Assembly (NCBI GenBank): GCA_963700925.1
Contig: OY969553.1
Span: forward strand, 2,232,001 to 2,296,000
Source: CAWJMD01 sp963700925
Lineage (GTDB): Bacteria > Actinomycetota > Actinomycetes > Actinomycetales > CAWJMD01
Direction of reading: 5' to 3'
Length of the DNA: 64,000 nucleotides
The notes beneath the pieces are model-generated. The model saw only the letters and a list, made by a program, of their open reading frames with translations, had not been told where the DNA came from and did not search any database. A program made the translations under genes and the position numbers. This document shows, piece after piece, positions 16,782-24,899 of the stretch (position 1 is its first letter; the number at the start of each line of letters is the position of its first letter).

Positions 16782-17542
16782 CGGCACTGCCCAGGCGCGA
16801 GCGCACCCGCCTGCTTGTGCTCGTCATCGCCATGGCAGCGATGGTGGTCGTCGGGTGCGACGGGGACGGGTCCGACGCACCTGGCGCAGAGTCTTCGACG
16901 AGTTCCGCGGCTCTGCCCACCGTCGACGACGTCCTCGAGGAGGTCGTGCCGATCCCGGACGACCTGCGGCGGTCGGGGTTCAAGCTGACCGACGACGAGC
17001 TCACCGAGAAGGAGCTTCCGGTCGACTTCCCGGTGGAGCAGCTGCCGACCGAGTCACCGCCCGACCCGTGTGACCCGGTGAGCCAGGAGCGGCTCGCGGG
17101 AGTGCCGGAGTGGTCCGAAGGCCGCGCCGCCAGGGTCTCTCTGCGTCGAGTGCCGCCGCTCCCATCGATCCACATGACCCACCGGGTGTGGAGGTACGAG
17201 TCCCCGGATCAGGCCCGTGAGGTGCTGGCGGCGGTGGGTGCGCGGGTGGCGGCGTGCCCGCCGACGATCGAGTGGGAGGGCAGGATCGAGACGTTCACCT
17301 TGCAGGGCGAGCAGTTCCCGGAGGTCGCCGAGTACCGCTGGGACATCGTGACCGGCCCCGTCAACGAGCGGCGCCAGTTCGGGTGGTCGCAACGTCTGAA
17401 CGACGTGGTCATGGTCGAGCTCACGACGATCGGCAGCGATAGGGCCCTCGAGACCAGAGACGTGCTCAGCCAGGTGTCCGGGCGCGTGCTGAACCGTGAG
17501 GTCGACTACCAGCGATACGGCGTCGACGACGAGGATGCCTGA
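16778..17542 (+). CDS. lipoprotein A of secretion cassette 2, probable CTG start
   Basis: 254 residues from CTG 16778. The first standard start is GTG 16817, but that leaves a 14-residue signal sequence with no basic residue before the lipobox V-V-V-G-C. Starting at CTG 16778, which overlaps the previous stop as CTGA, adds LTALPRRERTRLL and gives a normal lipoprotein signal. The mature protein is a paralogue of lipoprotein A of cassette 1, sharing the DPCDP Cys motif, VWR(Y/F) strand and A-C-P landmarks. Function unknown; likely surface-anchored partner of the secretion system. Confidence 0.72.
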   Translation: MTALPRRERTRLLVLVIAMAAMVVVGCDGDGSDAPGAESSTSSAALPTVDDVLEEVVPIPDDLRRSGFKLTDDELTEKELPVDFPVEQLPTESPPDPCDPVSQERLAGVPEWSEGRAARVSLRRVPPLPSIHMTHRVWRYESPDQAREVLAAVGARVAACPPTIEWEGRIETFTLQGEQFPEVAEYRWDIVTGPVNERRQFGWSQRLNDVVMVELTTIGSDRALETRDVLSQVSGRVLNREVDYQRYGVDDEDA

Positions 17543-17576
17543 GACACGGCCACGCACTGTGACGGTCGTTTACGGG

Positions 17577-17582
17577 TAGCCT
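17577..17582 (+). promoter_or_regulatory. possible -10 box, cassette 2
   Basis: TAGCCT fits TANNNT and lies 43 bases before the WXG-like ATG 17626, in the 83-base gap after lipoprotein A. No good -35 is visible. Confidence 0.25.
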
Positions 17583-17625
17583 GGGTCCGCACGACACGGG
17601 TGCTTGGCCACAACAAGGGGGAATC

Positions 17626-17970
17626 ATGGCTGATCCGACCGAGGAAGAGCCGCAGCAGAAGCCGAACCTGCTGAAGGCGAGGCGAAAGCTGGCGTGGGAG
17701 CGTGCCGAGGACGCGGTCGAGGCAATCTCTCCATCGGGGGGTAATCCGCTCGACGGCCCGGGTACGTCCATCACGAACGGTGCCTGGGAGTCACCCGACG
17801 CTGCAGCGTTCGTGACCGACCTGACTGGTGACGGGGCGGCGATCAAGACGGCTTTCACCGAGGCCGAGAGCCATCTCAACACGATGTACACGTCCGAGCC
17901 CGACACCGTGACGGTGCCTGGCCCGCAGGAGTGGAAGGCCGACCCCGCCCGCGTTGGGTCGTACCGCTGA
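17626..17970 (+). CDS. small WXG100-like protein of cassette 2
   Basis: 114 residues, ATG 17626 with AAGGGGGAA upstream. It has the same plan as the cassette 1 protein: acidic start with QKPNLL, a basic helix (KARRKLAWERAEDAVEAI), the Trp turn GAWESPDAAAFVTDL, a second helix, and the C-terminal motif VPGPQEWKAD. Its TGA overlaps the ATG of the large substrate gene (TGATG), so the two are translated together and probably interact. Confidence 0.72.
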   Translation: MADPTEEEPQQKPNLLKARRKLAWERAEDAVEAISPSGGNPLDGPGTSITNGAWESPDAAAFVTDLTGDGAAIKTAFTEAESHLNTMYTSEPDTVTVPGPQEWKADPARVGSYR

Positions 17971-19967
17971 TGGTCCGGGTGAGCATCGACGTCGGTGCAC
18001 TCCGCGCTGTGGTGTCGAGCGTGAACACGTTCGCGTCAACCGTTTCGACCGAGTCAAGCGCCGTCACGAGCATGGCCGAGGCGGCGCACACGGACGCCCC
18101 CTCGCTGAGCGGCGTCGCCGCGATCTTGACGCGGGTGAAGGACCAGGCGACCGGACTCAGCGACCGGGTCGACCTGGCCATCCTCGTCAACGGTGGCGAC
18201 GAGGGCTTCAGTGGCAAGGTCACCTACGACATCCCTTACGACACCACACCGTCCACGGAGAGAATGATCGGCGAGCAGCTCGCCGAGAAGTTCGCCGACC
18301 TGCCCGACCACCCCACGGGTGCGGAGCTGGCCAAGCTGCAGGGCCTCGCCAGCATCCTGGGACGTCACACGGAGAACGACTGGGTGACCGGCACCATGTT
18401 CACCGCGCTCGGCCCGGAGGGGACGCTGTCGGTCGCGCAGCAGCTCGACGCGCTGGACGACCAGGAGAACTGGGACTCGCCCCCGAGGGACGACACGTGG
18501 CCGATGGCTCCGGACGGCTCGGACATGCACCTGGTGGAGTACATCCGCAACATCCAGGAAAGCGTCATCGAGACCTTCGGCACCGCGCTCGGAAACGCCT
18601 CGGACGGGCCGTACCTCCCGTCCGACTTCGGCACCCAGCTGGCGACCTACGCCACCGAGGAGCGCGGGCACAACCCCTGGGCGCTCTCCGCGACCCTCAG
18701 CCATGGCACCTACGACGCCGAGTTCCTCACCGACATCGGTGACCATCTGTACGAGTTCGAGAAGGAGAACGGCGACATGGGGCCCCTGTGGGGCCCGATG
18801 CTGGGCGAGGACCAGCCCTTCCTCGGGAACTCAGGCGAGCACGGCTTGTACGACCCGTTCGTCGGTCTGTTCTCGGCGATGGGGCGGACACCGGAGGCCG
18901 GGCTGGAGTTCTTCGCTGCGGGCGGGTCGACCGACGAACGCGTGTCGTACTTCCTCGAGGACCGCACCATGAAGGCTGACGGGGGCAACACGCTCTTCGA
19001 GGCCCTCGACGCGGCGACGACCTCCTTCCGCGAGCCGGGGGACAACCAGTCGGACCGGGCCGCGTGGCTGATGGCCCAGACGGTCGACGAGCTCGCTGCC
19101 CGCGATGGTGACCCGGCCATTCCCGACGCGGGGAAGGACAGCCTCGGCCACATGTTCGCCACGTACATCACCGATGTCGATGCGGTCGCGCAGGGGCAGG
19201 AGCGCGACGCGAACTCGTACGACCCGCAGCAGACCGACCCGTGGATGGTCGGTCTACCACCAGGTGCGGGCTTCAGCCGCGAAGACCTCAACGAGGTGCT
19301 CAACGAGGTCCTCACGGACGACCAAGCCGTTGAGCAGATCGCCAACGCGGCCAGGGAGTGGAACGGCTACCGGCTCGGCATGGCCGCGGAGGAGTACGAC
19401 GGGTCGGATGGAGCGGCCGTCAGGACCGCCCTCTACAACGGGTCGGCGTTGAACGGATACGTCCTCGGCAACATGGAGGTCGGCAACGAGACCGAGGCGA
19501 AGAACGCCGACGAGCAGGCCAAGACGTACATCAGCCTGGCCGGCGATGTGGCTGGCCTGGTGCCCATACCGGGAGCAGGGTTCGCCGGCGACTTCGCGGG
19601 ATTCCTTGCAGATCAGGCGATCAGCCAGGGCAAGGACTTCGCCGAGGGCGAGTTCGCCGACAACCTCGACCGGGTCAACAGCGAACAGCAGTCGGTGCAG
19701 CAGACTGCCATCGTCGACCAGCAGATCGCGATGGTGATGGCTCTGCAGGACCACCTTCCCGAAGGGGCGACCACGGACGAGGCCGGCCACACGTACCCGT
19801 GGTTCCAGGACGGTGAGCTTGCCGATCCGGCGACGAACCCTGAGCTGCGGGCAGACTTCGTCGCATGGGCGAACTCCCAGGACGTCGGTGACTTCATGAG
19901 AAGCCTCGGCCCTGACATCTACTCGATGTTCGACGAGGGACGCGGGCGATCCGGCGCCGATGACTAA
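17970..19967 (+). CDS. large DUF6571-like putative type VII substrate, cassette 2
   Basis: 665 residues from ATG 17970. Residues 1-75 form a WXG/LXG-like helical region (VSIDVGALRAVVSSVNTFAS). The body carries TALGPEGTLSVAQQL, DPFVGLFSAMGRTPEAGLEF, YFLEDRTMKAD and a C-terminal helical region with a Gly/Ala-rich patch (DVAGLVPIPGAGFAGDFAGF). It aligns with the 693-residue protein of cassette 1 and fits the DUF6571 pattern. No signal peptide is present. The stop overlaps the next lipoprotein start by eight bases, implying tight co-expression. Confidence 0.72.
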   Translation: MVRVSIDVGALRAVVSSVNTFASTVSTESSAVTSMAEAAHTDAPSLSGVAAILTRVKDQATGLSDRVDLAILVNGGDEGFSGKVTYDIPYDTTPSTERMIGEQLAEKFADLPDHPTGAELAKLQGLASILGRHTENDWVTGTMFTALGPEGTLSVAQQLDALDDQENWDSPPRDDTWPMAPDGSDMHLVEYIRNIQESVIETFGTALGNASDGPYLPSDFGTQLATYATEERGHNPWALSATLSHGTYDAEFLTDIGDHLYEFEKENGDMGPLWGPMLGEDQPFLGNSGEHGLYDPFVGLFSAMGRTPEAGLEFFAAGGSTDERVSYFLEDRTMKADGGNTLFEALDAATTSFREPGDNQSDRAAWLMAQTVDELAARDGDPAIPDAGKDSLGHMFATYITDVDAVAQGQERDANSYDPQQTDPWMVGLPPGAGFSREDLNEVLNEVLTDDQAVEQIANAAREWNGYRLGMAAEEYDGSDGAAVRTALYNGSALNGYVLGNMEVGNETEAKNADEQAKTYISLAGDVAGLVPIPGAGFAGDFAGFLADQAISQGKDFAEGEFADNLDRVNSEQQSVQQTAIVDQQIAMVMALQDHLPEGATTDEAGHTYPWFQDGELADPATNPELRADFVAWANSQDVGDFMRSLGPDIYSMFDEGRGRSGADD

Positions 19968-20538
19968 GCCTCGCCCCGCCGTCTGGCTCCTGGGTGCCCC
20001 GGTGCTGCTGGGGAGCTTTCTCACGACGTCCTGCACCGGGCCCGATACCGAGACGCCGGTGCCCGACGTGGCGGCACCCCCGTACGCGTGCCCCGGCGTC
20101 CCGCAGCAGGCGTTCTTTCTCATCACCGGTGTCGATGCCGAAAGCGACCCCTCGACGACGACCTCGGGGGAGTGGGGTGGTTCGGAGTCCAACTTCAACT
20201 GCCAGATCAAAGCCGAGAAGGGGTCGGCCGACGGGCGGGCCGGCGTGACTGTCGTGGAGCAGGACCTCGCCGTCGCGGGAACGTCCGAGGAGGCCCTGCT
20301 CGACGAGAACGACAGCCACCTCGTGATCGAGGCTGATGCCCCCGGTGCCGGAGTCGCGTACCAGAGCACAGATCTCGCGTTGGCGAGGTGGGTGTGCGAC
20401 GACCGGTTCCTGTCGGTCCAGGTTGTGGGCGTAGTGGAGGGGCGGGACGGGGCGCAGGACGTGGCCAACTACCTGGTGTCGATGTTGCCCTGGGCGTGTG
20501 GTGGTGAGGCGGTGCCGGAGGAGGGCCAGAACGGGTGA
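19960..20538 (+). CDS. lipoprotein B of secretion cassette 2
   Basis: 192 residues, ATG 19960, inside the end of the large substrate gene. The signal peptide ends T-T-S-C. The mature part has four more Cys (YACPGV, FNCQIK, WVCDDR, WACGGE), likely two disulfides, and beta-strand-like segments (AGVTVVEQDLAVAG, FLSVQVVGVVEG). It has the same position as lipoprotein B in cassette 1 but little similarity to it, as expected if these proteins are matched to their own substrates. Immunity is possible but unproven. Its TGA overlaps GTG 20535 of a broken gene. Confidence 0.75.
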   Translation: MTKPRPAVWLLGAPVLLGSFLTTSCTGPDTETPVPDVAAPPYACPGVPQQAFFLITGVDAESDPSTTTSGEWGGSESNFNCQIKAEKGSADGRAGVTVVEQDLAVAGTSEEALLDENDSHLVIEADAPGAGVAYQSTDLALARWVCDDRFLSVQVVGVVEGRDGAQDVANYLVSMLPWACGGEAVPEEGQNG

Positions 20539-20769
20539 AGGTCGCTGCACGTGGCGCCTACCGCATGATGCTCAGGGCGCGCGTCGGTTTCGCGGTTCCA
20601 CCTCGCCCGTGGCCGTCGACGCCGCCGGAGGCGTCGCCGTGTTCTACGAGGTGCACGACGAGTACTGGGCCACGTCAGTGGGGGCAAGCTGCGCGCGGTC
20701 CATCTGTTCGACGGCGAGCAGGCGGTACTCGTCCTCTCCGACTCAGTGGTGATGCTCGGCGGCGGGTGA
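20535..20769 (+). pseudogene. frameshifted remnant at the end of cassette 2
   Basis: GTG 20535 overlaps the previous stop (GTGA) and starts a protein-like stretch (VKVAARGAYRMMLRARVGF). Good coding sequence then continues in a second frame (SPVAVDAAGGVAVFYEVHDE, near 20620-20680) and in a third (GGKLRAVHLFDGEQAVLVLS, from 20680), ending at TGA 20767-20769. Each piece has normal amino-acid composition while the other frames do not, which suggests a gene of about 78 codons broken by two indels. Sequencing error in GC-rich DNA is the alternative. Family unknown. Confidence 0.45.
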
Positions 20770-20815
20770 GGCCACCGTGCGCTGCTGACCGATAGTCGGA
20801 CCGACGAAGGGCCCA

Positions 20816-20844
20816 TTGCTCCCACAACGGTCAAAGGCTACGGT
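20816..20844 (+). promoter_or_regulatory. candidate promoter of the LuxR-family regulator
   Basis: TTGCTC (20816-20821), a 17-base spacer and TACGGT (20839-20844) make a sigma-A-like promoter 24-42 bases before the possible GTG starts of the regulator. Confidence 0.45.
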
Positions 20845-20868
20845 CTAGTAACTTTCCCGCCGGACACT

Positions 20869-23685
20869 GTGGATGAGGTGGCGAGCGTGGGCCGAGACGT
20901 CAGCAGTCAGCCACGCCGCGCGTCCTCGCCTCGCCTCGTGGGCCGCGCCGGCCTCCTGGCGAGGCTGGAGCAGGCGCTGACCGCCGACCTCGGTGTGCTG
21001 CTGACCGGCCCGAACGGGATCGGCAAGTCGTCCGTGCTCGACGCGGTCGCCGCGTCGGCCCGTACGCGCGGCGAGGCGGTGCTGCGCGTCTGTGGCGTCG
21101 AGGCCGAGCGGTGGATCGCGGGTACGGCGGCGGGCGACCTGGTCGACCAGGTGCCCGCAGGTCTGCTCACGACCCTGTCACCGGCAGAGCGGGCTGCCCT
21201 CCGTGGCGACCCCCTGCGCGACCCGGCGACGGGCGGCCGAGCCTGGTGCACGCTGCTGCGCATCTGGGCCGGTCAGACCCCCGTCCTGCTGCTGGTCGAC
21301 GACGCGCAGTGGGTGGACTCCACTTCAGCCGACCTGCTCGGGTTCGCGGTCAGGCGGCTTGCCGGACGTGGGGTCCACGTCGTCGTCGCCGGACGCTGGG
21401 CGGCCGAGCCACGAACGATCCCCGTCCTCCCGTCGCCCTCGACGTGGCTGGAGGTGCCCGCGCTCTCCGCCGACGAGCTGGCCACCCTGCTCGACCTGCA
21501 CGGGCTTCCGGCGCGAACCGCCAGCAAGATCCACCTCGACTCCGCCGGCAACCCGTTCCTCGCCCTCGCCCTGGCCGGGGCGTTCGTCGACCACAGCCCT
21601 GAGGGCCAGCGACCAGAACCGTTGCCCCCCAGCATCTCTGGGTTGATCCGGTCACGCATGGGCACCGTCTCGCGCGACGTGCGCGAGACGCTGCTGCTGT
21701 GCGCACTGGCCAACGCGCCGACCCTACAACTGCTGCTGAGGGCCGGACGGGTGGACGCCGCGGAGCATCTGCGAGCGGCGGAACAGGCCGGCCTGGTGGT
21801 GACCGAGAACGGCCTGATCAGGTTCACACCGGCCAGCGCTGCGCGCGTCGTCGCCGCACAGGCGACCGGCTCGCGGCGTGCCGAGGTGCACACCCTGCTG
21901 GCCGACGTGGTCACGTGCGACGCGCAGCGCGAGCGCCACCGGGCGCTGGCGACCGCGCACCCGGACGGGCCCTTCGCTCGGTCGCTGGCGGCCGCGGCCG
22001 GCGTCGCGCTGCGCCGAGGTGCGCGCGACCTGGCGTCGGAGCTCTACGTTCTGGCGGCCGACCACGCACCGGGCGACCACGCCCGGGAGCGGTTGCAGTG
22101 GCTCGTGGCGGCCGCCGAGGTCGGCTCGATGGCGGGGCAGGACGACATCGTTCACCGCGCCACCGACGCCGTGCTGGCCGCCGACTCCGCGCCGTCTCAT
22201 CGCGTCGCCGTCCGGCTCGCCCTGGTGCAGCTCGCCAGCCAGGGCGCCGTCCACATGCAGGAGACGCTCGCCGCCGCCCGGCAGGACGCCGCGGACGATC
22301 CAGGGCTGCTGGCCACGGTGAGGCTGTGGCAGTCGGGGGTGGCGGCGATGGCTGGCCATCCCGCGGAGGCCCTGAGGGAAGCCGACGCGGTGATCGAGCT
22401 GTCGCAGCGTGTGGGTGACACGAGCACTGAAGCGATGGCGTGGTCGGTCAGCGCCCTCACGGCCCGTCAGCTGGGCCGCGACGACCATGCCGACCGGCTC
22501 GCTCGTGGCCTCGCCCTCCCGCATCCGCAGATGGACGGCTGGCTCCACCTCACCCCACGTTTCCGGGCGGCGCGGCTGGCCCTCACCGAGGACCGCCTCG
22601 ACGAGGCGCGCCGTGACCTGCTGGGGATGCTCGCGCTGGTCGAGAGGGGGGCACCCGAAGAGCTCGTCGGCGTGATGGGGGCGCTGACCGAGGTGGCGGC
22701 GCGCGCGGGCCGGTGCCGCGAGGCGCTCGACTACGCGCAGCGTTCCATCCGGGTCTCTGCCGATGCCGGCCTGAGTCCAGGACCCAGCTGGTACTTCGGC
22801 GCTGTCGCGGAGCTGGCCGGCGGCACGCTCGAGAAGGGGATCGCCTACGCCGGGCGCGGTGTCGTCGCCTCGGAGCAGGAGGGTGACCGGATCTACCTGC
22901 GGCACAACCTGCACGCTCTCGGCCACGCGCAGCGGCGACTGGGCCAGGCGCCCGAGGCTGCCGCGACCCTGCGGCGGGTGCAGGCCCTCGAGAACGAGAG
23001 CGGCATCTGCGACCCCGCGAACCTGCGGTGGAACAGCGACCTGGTCGCCGCCCTTGCAGCCTCGGGCCGGACCGGCGAGGCGCAGCAAGCGCTGGACGAG
23101 GCGCGCACAGCCGTGAGGGTCAGGGGGGCGGGCATCGCCGTCGGCGCACAGCTCGACCGTTCCGGTGCCCTGCTGCTGGCCGCAGCTGGGGAGCCCGCCG
23201 CCGCGCTGGAGGCGTTGGCCGCAGCGGCCCTGACGTTCGAGGCGCTGGGTGAGCCGATCGAGCGCGGCCACTGCCTGCTCGTACAGGCCCAGGTCGAGCG
23301 CCAGCGGCGGAGGTCCTCGGCGGCCCGCGCGAGCCTGAACGCGGCCCAGGGCCTCTTCGAGCGCGCAGCCGCGAGGCCGTGGGTCGACCAGTGCACCCGG
23401 GCGCTCTCGCAGCTCGACGGATCGGCGGCGGAGTCACGCCCGGTCGCAGGGACCGGACCCGACCCGTCCGGGCTCACGGGTTCGGACGGGTCTGCGGTCA
23501 CCGAGCTCACCGCGACCGAGAGCCGCATCGCGGCGCTCGTGGCCGACGGCGCGAGCAACCGCGAGATCGCCGTCCAGCTGTACCTGAGTGTCAAGACGGT
23601 CGAGGCCACCCTGACTCGCGTCTACCGCAAGCTGGGCGTGCGCTCGCGCACGCAACTGAGCCGCCGGCTGGCGTCCGCGCGGTAA
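20869..23685 (+). CDS. LAL-type LuxR family transcriptional regulator
   Basis: 938 residues from GTG 20869; GTG 20878 or 20887 are equally possible in frame, the latter with GATGAGG upstream. An AAA+ NTPase domain comes first (Walker A TGPNGIGKSS, residues 46-55; Walker B LLLVDDAQWVDS about 142). A long alpha-helical TPR-like region follows, then a LuxR HTH at the C-terminus (about 876-935: LTATESRIAALVADGASNRE, LYLSVKTVEATLTRVYRKLG). This is the large ATP-binding LuxR (MalT-like) architecture, which responds to an unknown inducer. Its position after the secretion island, in the same direction, makes it a candidate controller, but no direct evidence links them. Confidence 0.85.
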   Translation: MDEVASVGRDVSSQPRRASSPRLVGRAGLLARLEQALTADLGVLLTGPNGIGKSSVLDAVAASARTRGEAVLRVCGVEAERWIAGTAAGDLVDQVPAGLLTTLSPAERAALRGDPLRDPATGGRAWCTLLRIWAGQTPVLLLVDDAQWVDSTSADLLGFAVRRLAGRGVHVVVAGRWAAEPRTIPVLPSPSTWLEVPALSADELATLLDLHGLPARTASKIHLDSAGNPFLALALAGAFVDHSPEGQRPEPLPPSISGLIRSRMGTVSRDVRETLLLCALANAPTLQLLLRAGRVDAAEHLRAAEQAGLVVTENGLIRFTPASAARVVAAQATGSRRAEVHTLLADVVTCDAQRERHRALATAHPDGPFARSLAAAAGVALRRGARDLASELYVLAADHAPGDHARERLQWLVAAAEVGSMAGQDDIVHRATDAVLAADSAPSHRVAVRLALVQLASQGAVHMQETLAAARQDAADDPGLLATVRLWQSGVAAMAGHPAEALREADAVIELSQRVGDTSTEAMAWSVSALTARQLGRDDHADRLARGLALPHPQMDGWLHLTPRFRAARLALTEDRLDEARRDLLGMLALVERGAPEELVGVMGALTEVAARAGRCREALDYAQRSIRVSADAGLSPGPSWYFGAVAELAGGTLEKGIAYAGRGVVASEQEGDRIYLRHNLHALGHAQRRLGQAPEAAATLRRVQALENESGICDPANLRWNSDLVAALAASGRTGEAQQALDEARTAVRVRGAGIAVGAQLDRSGALLLAAAGEPAAALEALAAAALTFEALGEPIERGHCLLVQAQVERQRRRSSAARASLNAAQGLFERAAARPWVDQCTRALSQLDGSAAESRPVAGTGPDPSGLTGSDGSAVTELTATESRIAALVADGASNREIAVQLYLSVKTVEATLTRVYRKLGVRSRTQLSRRLASAR

Positions 23686-23721
23686 GCCGTCGGGAGAGCC
23701 GTCAGGAGGGCCGTCAGGAGT
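23686..23721 (+). repeat. three tandem 12-bp units
   Basis: GCCGTCGGGAGA, GCCGTCAGGAGG and GCCGTCAGGAGT follow each other directly after the LuxR stop and run into the stop codon region of the convergent SSI gene. Confidence 0.55.
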
Positions 23722-24244
23722 CGACGCCGGCCACCGGACCGAACAGCGCCGACATGGCCTCCCAGCGGCCGATCTCGCACCCGTCGGTGCGCGAGAAGGT
23801 CGCGGTCACCGGCTCACCGTTCAGCGTCCCGGTGACGCTCGCTGTCTGAGGGCCGCCGTACTGCTCGGTGCACATCTGGTTCTTGGGGGGCGGACCGAAG
23901 GCCTCTGCGCCGGACGTGGCGACAGCGGCGCACGCGCCCTTCGCGTCGGGGTGGTCGCCGCCCTCCGGCAGGCACGTCAGCGCGTAGGTCGAGGTGGTCC
24001 CGTTGCCGTCGTCGACCTTGACCGTCAGGTCGGCCGGGACCGGTTCGCCGGCCGGCGCCGTCGGGGTCGCGGTACCTGTGTCGCCCGGCGAGCTGGTGAC
24101 CGGCGTGTCCGGGTCGGTGGTGCCACCTGCGCCGGGCGGGCTGGTCACCGGATCGTCCGCGCACGCCCCGAGGGCGAAGACCCCGGCGACGGCCAGGGCC
24201 AGGGCCGCGGTGCGCCTGAGCGGGTGGGTGATCAGCTGACTCAT
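23714..24244 (-). CDS. SSI-family (subtilisin inhibitor-like) lipoprotein
   Basis: 176 residues. Start ATG 24244 is set by GGAGGAG seven bases upstream. The lipobox is L-G-A-C (Cys 28), followed by a Thr/Pro/Gly linker (about 30-68). The domain has the SSI hallmarks: YALTCLPEGGDHPDAKGACA, MCTEQYGGPQ and DGCEIGRW, with the four Cys that form the two SSI disulfides. Aligned on the Cys of the reactive-site loop (C-P-M-V-Y in Streptomyces SSI), the loop here reads C-T-E-Q-Y, which puts Glu at P1. Members inhibit serine proteases outside the cell; here it would be membrane-anchored. Confidence 0.82.
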   Translation of the reverse strand: MSQLITHPLRRTAALALAVAGVFALGACADDPVTSPPGAGGTTDPDTPVTSSPGDTGTATPTAPAGEPVPADLTVKVDDGNGTTSTYALTCLPEGGDHPDAKGACAAVATSGAEAFGPPPKNQMCTEQYGGPQTASVTGTLNGEPVTATFSRTDGCEIGRWEAMSALFGPVAGVDS

Positions 24245-24360
24245 CAGTGACTCCTCCTCGGTGCTTGAACGGGGTGTGCTGAAGTGCACTCGGCTGCTTG
24301 GACGGGCGCGGGCAGGCGGCGGTTCCCGCGCCGGGTGCCCTACATGACACCATTCCAGGC

Positions 24361-24717
24361 ATGTCCTACGGATCCGACCTCGGTGGGCCCCAGGTGCCCA
24401 CGACGTCCGTGCCCGCCCTGCCTGAGCCCGTGCCCGGCACGCTGCTCGACGTCCGCGAGATCGACGAGTGGCAGGCCGGCCGCGCGGTCGGAGCCGTGCA
24501 CATCCCGATGAGCGAAGTGCAGGCCCGGTTAAGCGAGATCGACCTGGACGAGCCGGTGTACGTGATCTGCCGCAGTGGCGTCCGCTCTGCCAGGGTGGCG
24601 GCCTGGCTGAACGAGATCGGCGGCGACGCCTGGAACGTCGCCGGCGGCACCCTCGCCTGGCTGCAAGCAGACCGCCCGATGGAGGCCGACGGCGACGGCG
24701 AGCCCTTCGTCCGCTGA
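24361..24717 (+). CDS. rhodanese-like domain protein
   Basis: 118 residues from ATG 24361. One rhodanese domain: LLDVREIDEWQAGRAVGAVH carries the substrate-fold motif and the active loop is C-R-S-G-V-R-S with catalytic Cys about residue 70. The N-terminus (GSDLGGPQVPTTSVPALP) is proline-rich. Single-domain rhodaneses of this size carry persulfide sulfur to acceptors or act in detoxification; the partner is unknown. The gene stands alone, divergent from the SSI gene. Confidence 0.85.
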   Translation: MSYGSDLGGPQVPTTSVPALPEPVPGTLLDVREIDEWQAGRAVGAVHIPMSEVQARLSEIDLDEPVYVICRSGVRSARVAAWLNEIGGDAWNVAGGTLAWLQADRPMEADGDGEPFVR

Positions 24718-24748
24718 GCACTGCCGGCTTTCTGCCCTTCCGACGCAA

Positions 24749-24820
24749 GCCTCGTTAACGAGGCCGACTCACCGTTCACGAGGCTCGCAAGCCTCGTGAA
24801 GGTATGCGGAGCCTCGTGAA
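24749..24820 (+). repeat. cluster of inverted GCCTCGTGAA repeats
   Basis: A perfect 16-bp palindrome GCCTCGTTAACGAGGC (24749-24764) is followed by TTCACGAGGC (24775-24784), its complement GCCTCGTGAA (24791-24800, six-base loop), and another GCCTCGTGAA (24811-24820). Five copies of one 10-bp half-site occur within 72 bases in the gap between the rhodanese and AAA ATPase genes. They could be rhodanese terminator hairpins, a dispersed repeat, or protein-binding sites. Confidence 0.65.
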
Positions 24821-24887
24821 GTAGGGACCGGAGCGCGACACGATCACCGAGTCTGCCGCAATCTCGGCTGGACGCTAGAGACCGCGA

Positions 24888-24893
24888 TACGGT
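24888..24893 (+). promoter_or_regulatory. -10 box for a leaderless AAA ATPase transcript
   Basis: TACGGT ends six bases before GTG 24900, the spacing expected when transcription starts at or next to the start codon. There is no Shine-Dalgarno. Confidence 0.5.
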
Positions 24894-24899
24894 CCGATC

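Noticed and set aside
24749..24820. CRISPR-like array
   Set aside because: The repeats are only 10 bp, occur in both orientations and have no uniform spacers; no cas genes are near.
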